Shown piece by piece: positions 6,157-6,714 of a DNA stretch of 6,714 nucleotides (the first letter of the stretch is position 1; each line of letters starts with the position of its first letter). Under the pieces are notes generated by a model. It saw nothing but the letters and a program-made list of their open reading frames with translations, ran no database searches and was not told the origin of the DNA. The position numbers were made by a program, and so were the translations under genes. Source of the DNA: Methanosarcinales archaeon (GTDB lineage: Archaea; Halobacteriota; Methanosarcinia; Methanosarcinales; EX4572-44); assembly GCA_004212095.1 (NCBI GenBank), contig RXIJ01000072.1:1-6714 (forward strand), written 5' to 3'.

Positions 6157-6342
6157 GTCATAGTAAATGACAAATAGGACTAAATGTAACCGATTAATGC
6201 GATCAACTAATGAGAATTTTGATTTACTTCTATTTATGCCCCCTCCAGTAACCTTCAACCTATTTTTTCAGTTTTAGCACGTATTTTTCGGTCTTTTCAC
6301 AGTCTAACAGGCTAGTTTCCATTCTTCTCTTGATTTTTGTCC
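6157..6342. other. Non-coding stretch between FRG pseudogene and transposase remnant
   Basis: No gene is supported on either strand. The minus-strand frame at 6061-6258 lies mostly opposite the FRG tail and has no recognisable domain. A stretch on the minus strand just beyond the transposase break (about 6319-6342) reads KSREEW, faintly like the serine/arginine-rich linker that follows the first catalytic region in such transposases, but it cannot be joined in frame. The end of the IS element presumably lay here; I could not identify its terminal repeat because the other end is outside the window. Confidence 0.4.
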
Positions 6343-6714
6343 TCACGCTATGCGACTCCCTACCTCCTCACTACAGGGCTTATCCGCCTTCGCATGCCTG
6401 GAATCAGCGGTGATAAAAGTCGCATCCTGCGCAACTCCTGTTTTACCTTTAGGCCAAAAGCATCGAGTTGTCGCTGGAGTTCCGTCCAGATTGCTCGATC
6501 CTTACCGGTCTTCGCCAACCGCTCTCTGAAATACCATATGGTCGTAAAATCCGGAATGCCCTCTGGGAATCCGAGAAAGTTCATGAACGAGAGCTTATCC
6601 ACAGCCTGCCTCTCGAGTTCCGGATCGGAGAGCCCGTACCACTGCTGGAGCACGAGCAGCTTGACCATTACCACCTCATCGATGTTTGGCCTTCCGCCTC
6701 GTTCGCTCCTGTTA
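6343..6714 (-). pseudogene. IS5-family transposase, N-terminal part, frameshifted
   Basis: Coding sequence enters from the right edge on the minus strand (NRSERGGRPNIDEVVMVKLL...). It carries the DUF772-type N-terminal domain of IS5-family transposases: LLVLQQWYGLSDPELERQ, FLGFPEGIPDFTTIWYFRER and WTELQRQLDAFGLKVKQ. After KVKQ the open frame continues as meaningless arginine-rich sequence to a stop at 6360. The expected continuation VAQDATFITADSRHAKADKP, including the first catalytic Asp in DAT, is in another frame from about 6435 down to TGA 6343-6345. A one-base deletion near 6433-6440 explains this. The remaining catalytic part (second Asp and Glu region) is missing, so the element is dead. 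The sequence is clearly richer in GC than the FRG gene beside it, which fits a foreign origin. The true start lies outside the window. Confidence 0.85.
6343..6714 (-). mobile_element. Remnant of an IS5-type insertion sequence (partial, continues past the edge)
   Basis: The element is inferred from the transposase remnant. Its 5' side continues beyond position 6714, and its 3' boundary lies somewhere in 6157-6342 but no inverted terminal repeat or target duplication could be assigned. It marks the right flank as a site where accessory DNA has been inserted and is decaying. Confidence 0.6.

Noticed and set aside
6061..6258. Minus-strand 65-codon frame
   Set aside because: Lies opposite the tail of the FRG pseudogene, with no recognisable domain or start signal.

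Overview
The window looks like a chromosomal segment from a euryarchaeon in the broad Halobacteriota group (methanogens, ANME archaea and relatives). The evidence is a gene for ribosomal protein S17e, which occurs in archaea and eukaryotes but not bacteria. A diaminopimelate-pathway lysine gene pair follows it directly, as I recall from Methanosarcina-type genomes. The HisRS reads like the Methanosarcina type, and a futalosine-pathway radical SAM enzyme (MqnC type) is present. The genus cannot be fixed from this sequence alone; Methanoperedens-, ANME-1- or Archaeoglobus-like lineages are possible, and that is inference.

Layout. Positions 1-240 hold the tail of a broken DNA methyltransferase gene (TSPPYW motif). 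Positions 211-535 hold no recognisable gene but contain two DNA dyads and a candidate TATA box. Positions 536-4954 are an intact, same-strand housekeeping block: rps17e, dapA, dapB, hisS and an mqnC-like gene. The first three are tightly packed (a 2-base gap, then a 4-base stop/start overlap) and are almost certainly one transcript. hisS follows after 35 bases. mqnC follows after a 144-base spacer and may have its own promoter. Two abutting perfect hairpins with matching outer arms lie right after mqnC. Positions 5136-6156 are a decayed FRG-domain gene with one frameshift and two in-frame stops. Positions 6157-6342 look non-coding. The right edge (6343-6714, minus strand) is a frameshifted, GC-richer IS5-type transposase remnant running out of the window.

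How the genes work together: DapA and DapB catalyse consecutive steps from aspartate semialdehyde towards diaminopimelate and lysine. S17e and HisRS serve translation. MqnC is a step of menaquinone synthesis by the futalosine route. These genes share an operon-like neighbourhood rather than one pathway.

The main pattern is a conserved core flanked on both sides by decaying accessory DNA: a methyltransferase fragment on the left, and an FRG pseudogene plus an IS remnant on the right. I do not see a convincing new multi-gene system here. The items most worth a second look are the FRG gene with its stops, the paired hairpins after mqnC, the dyads before rps17e, and the presence of mqnC itself.
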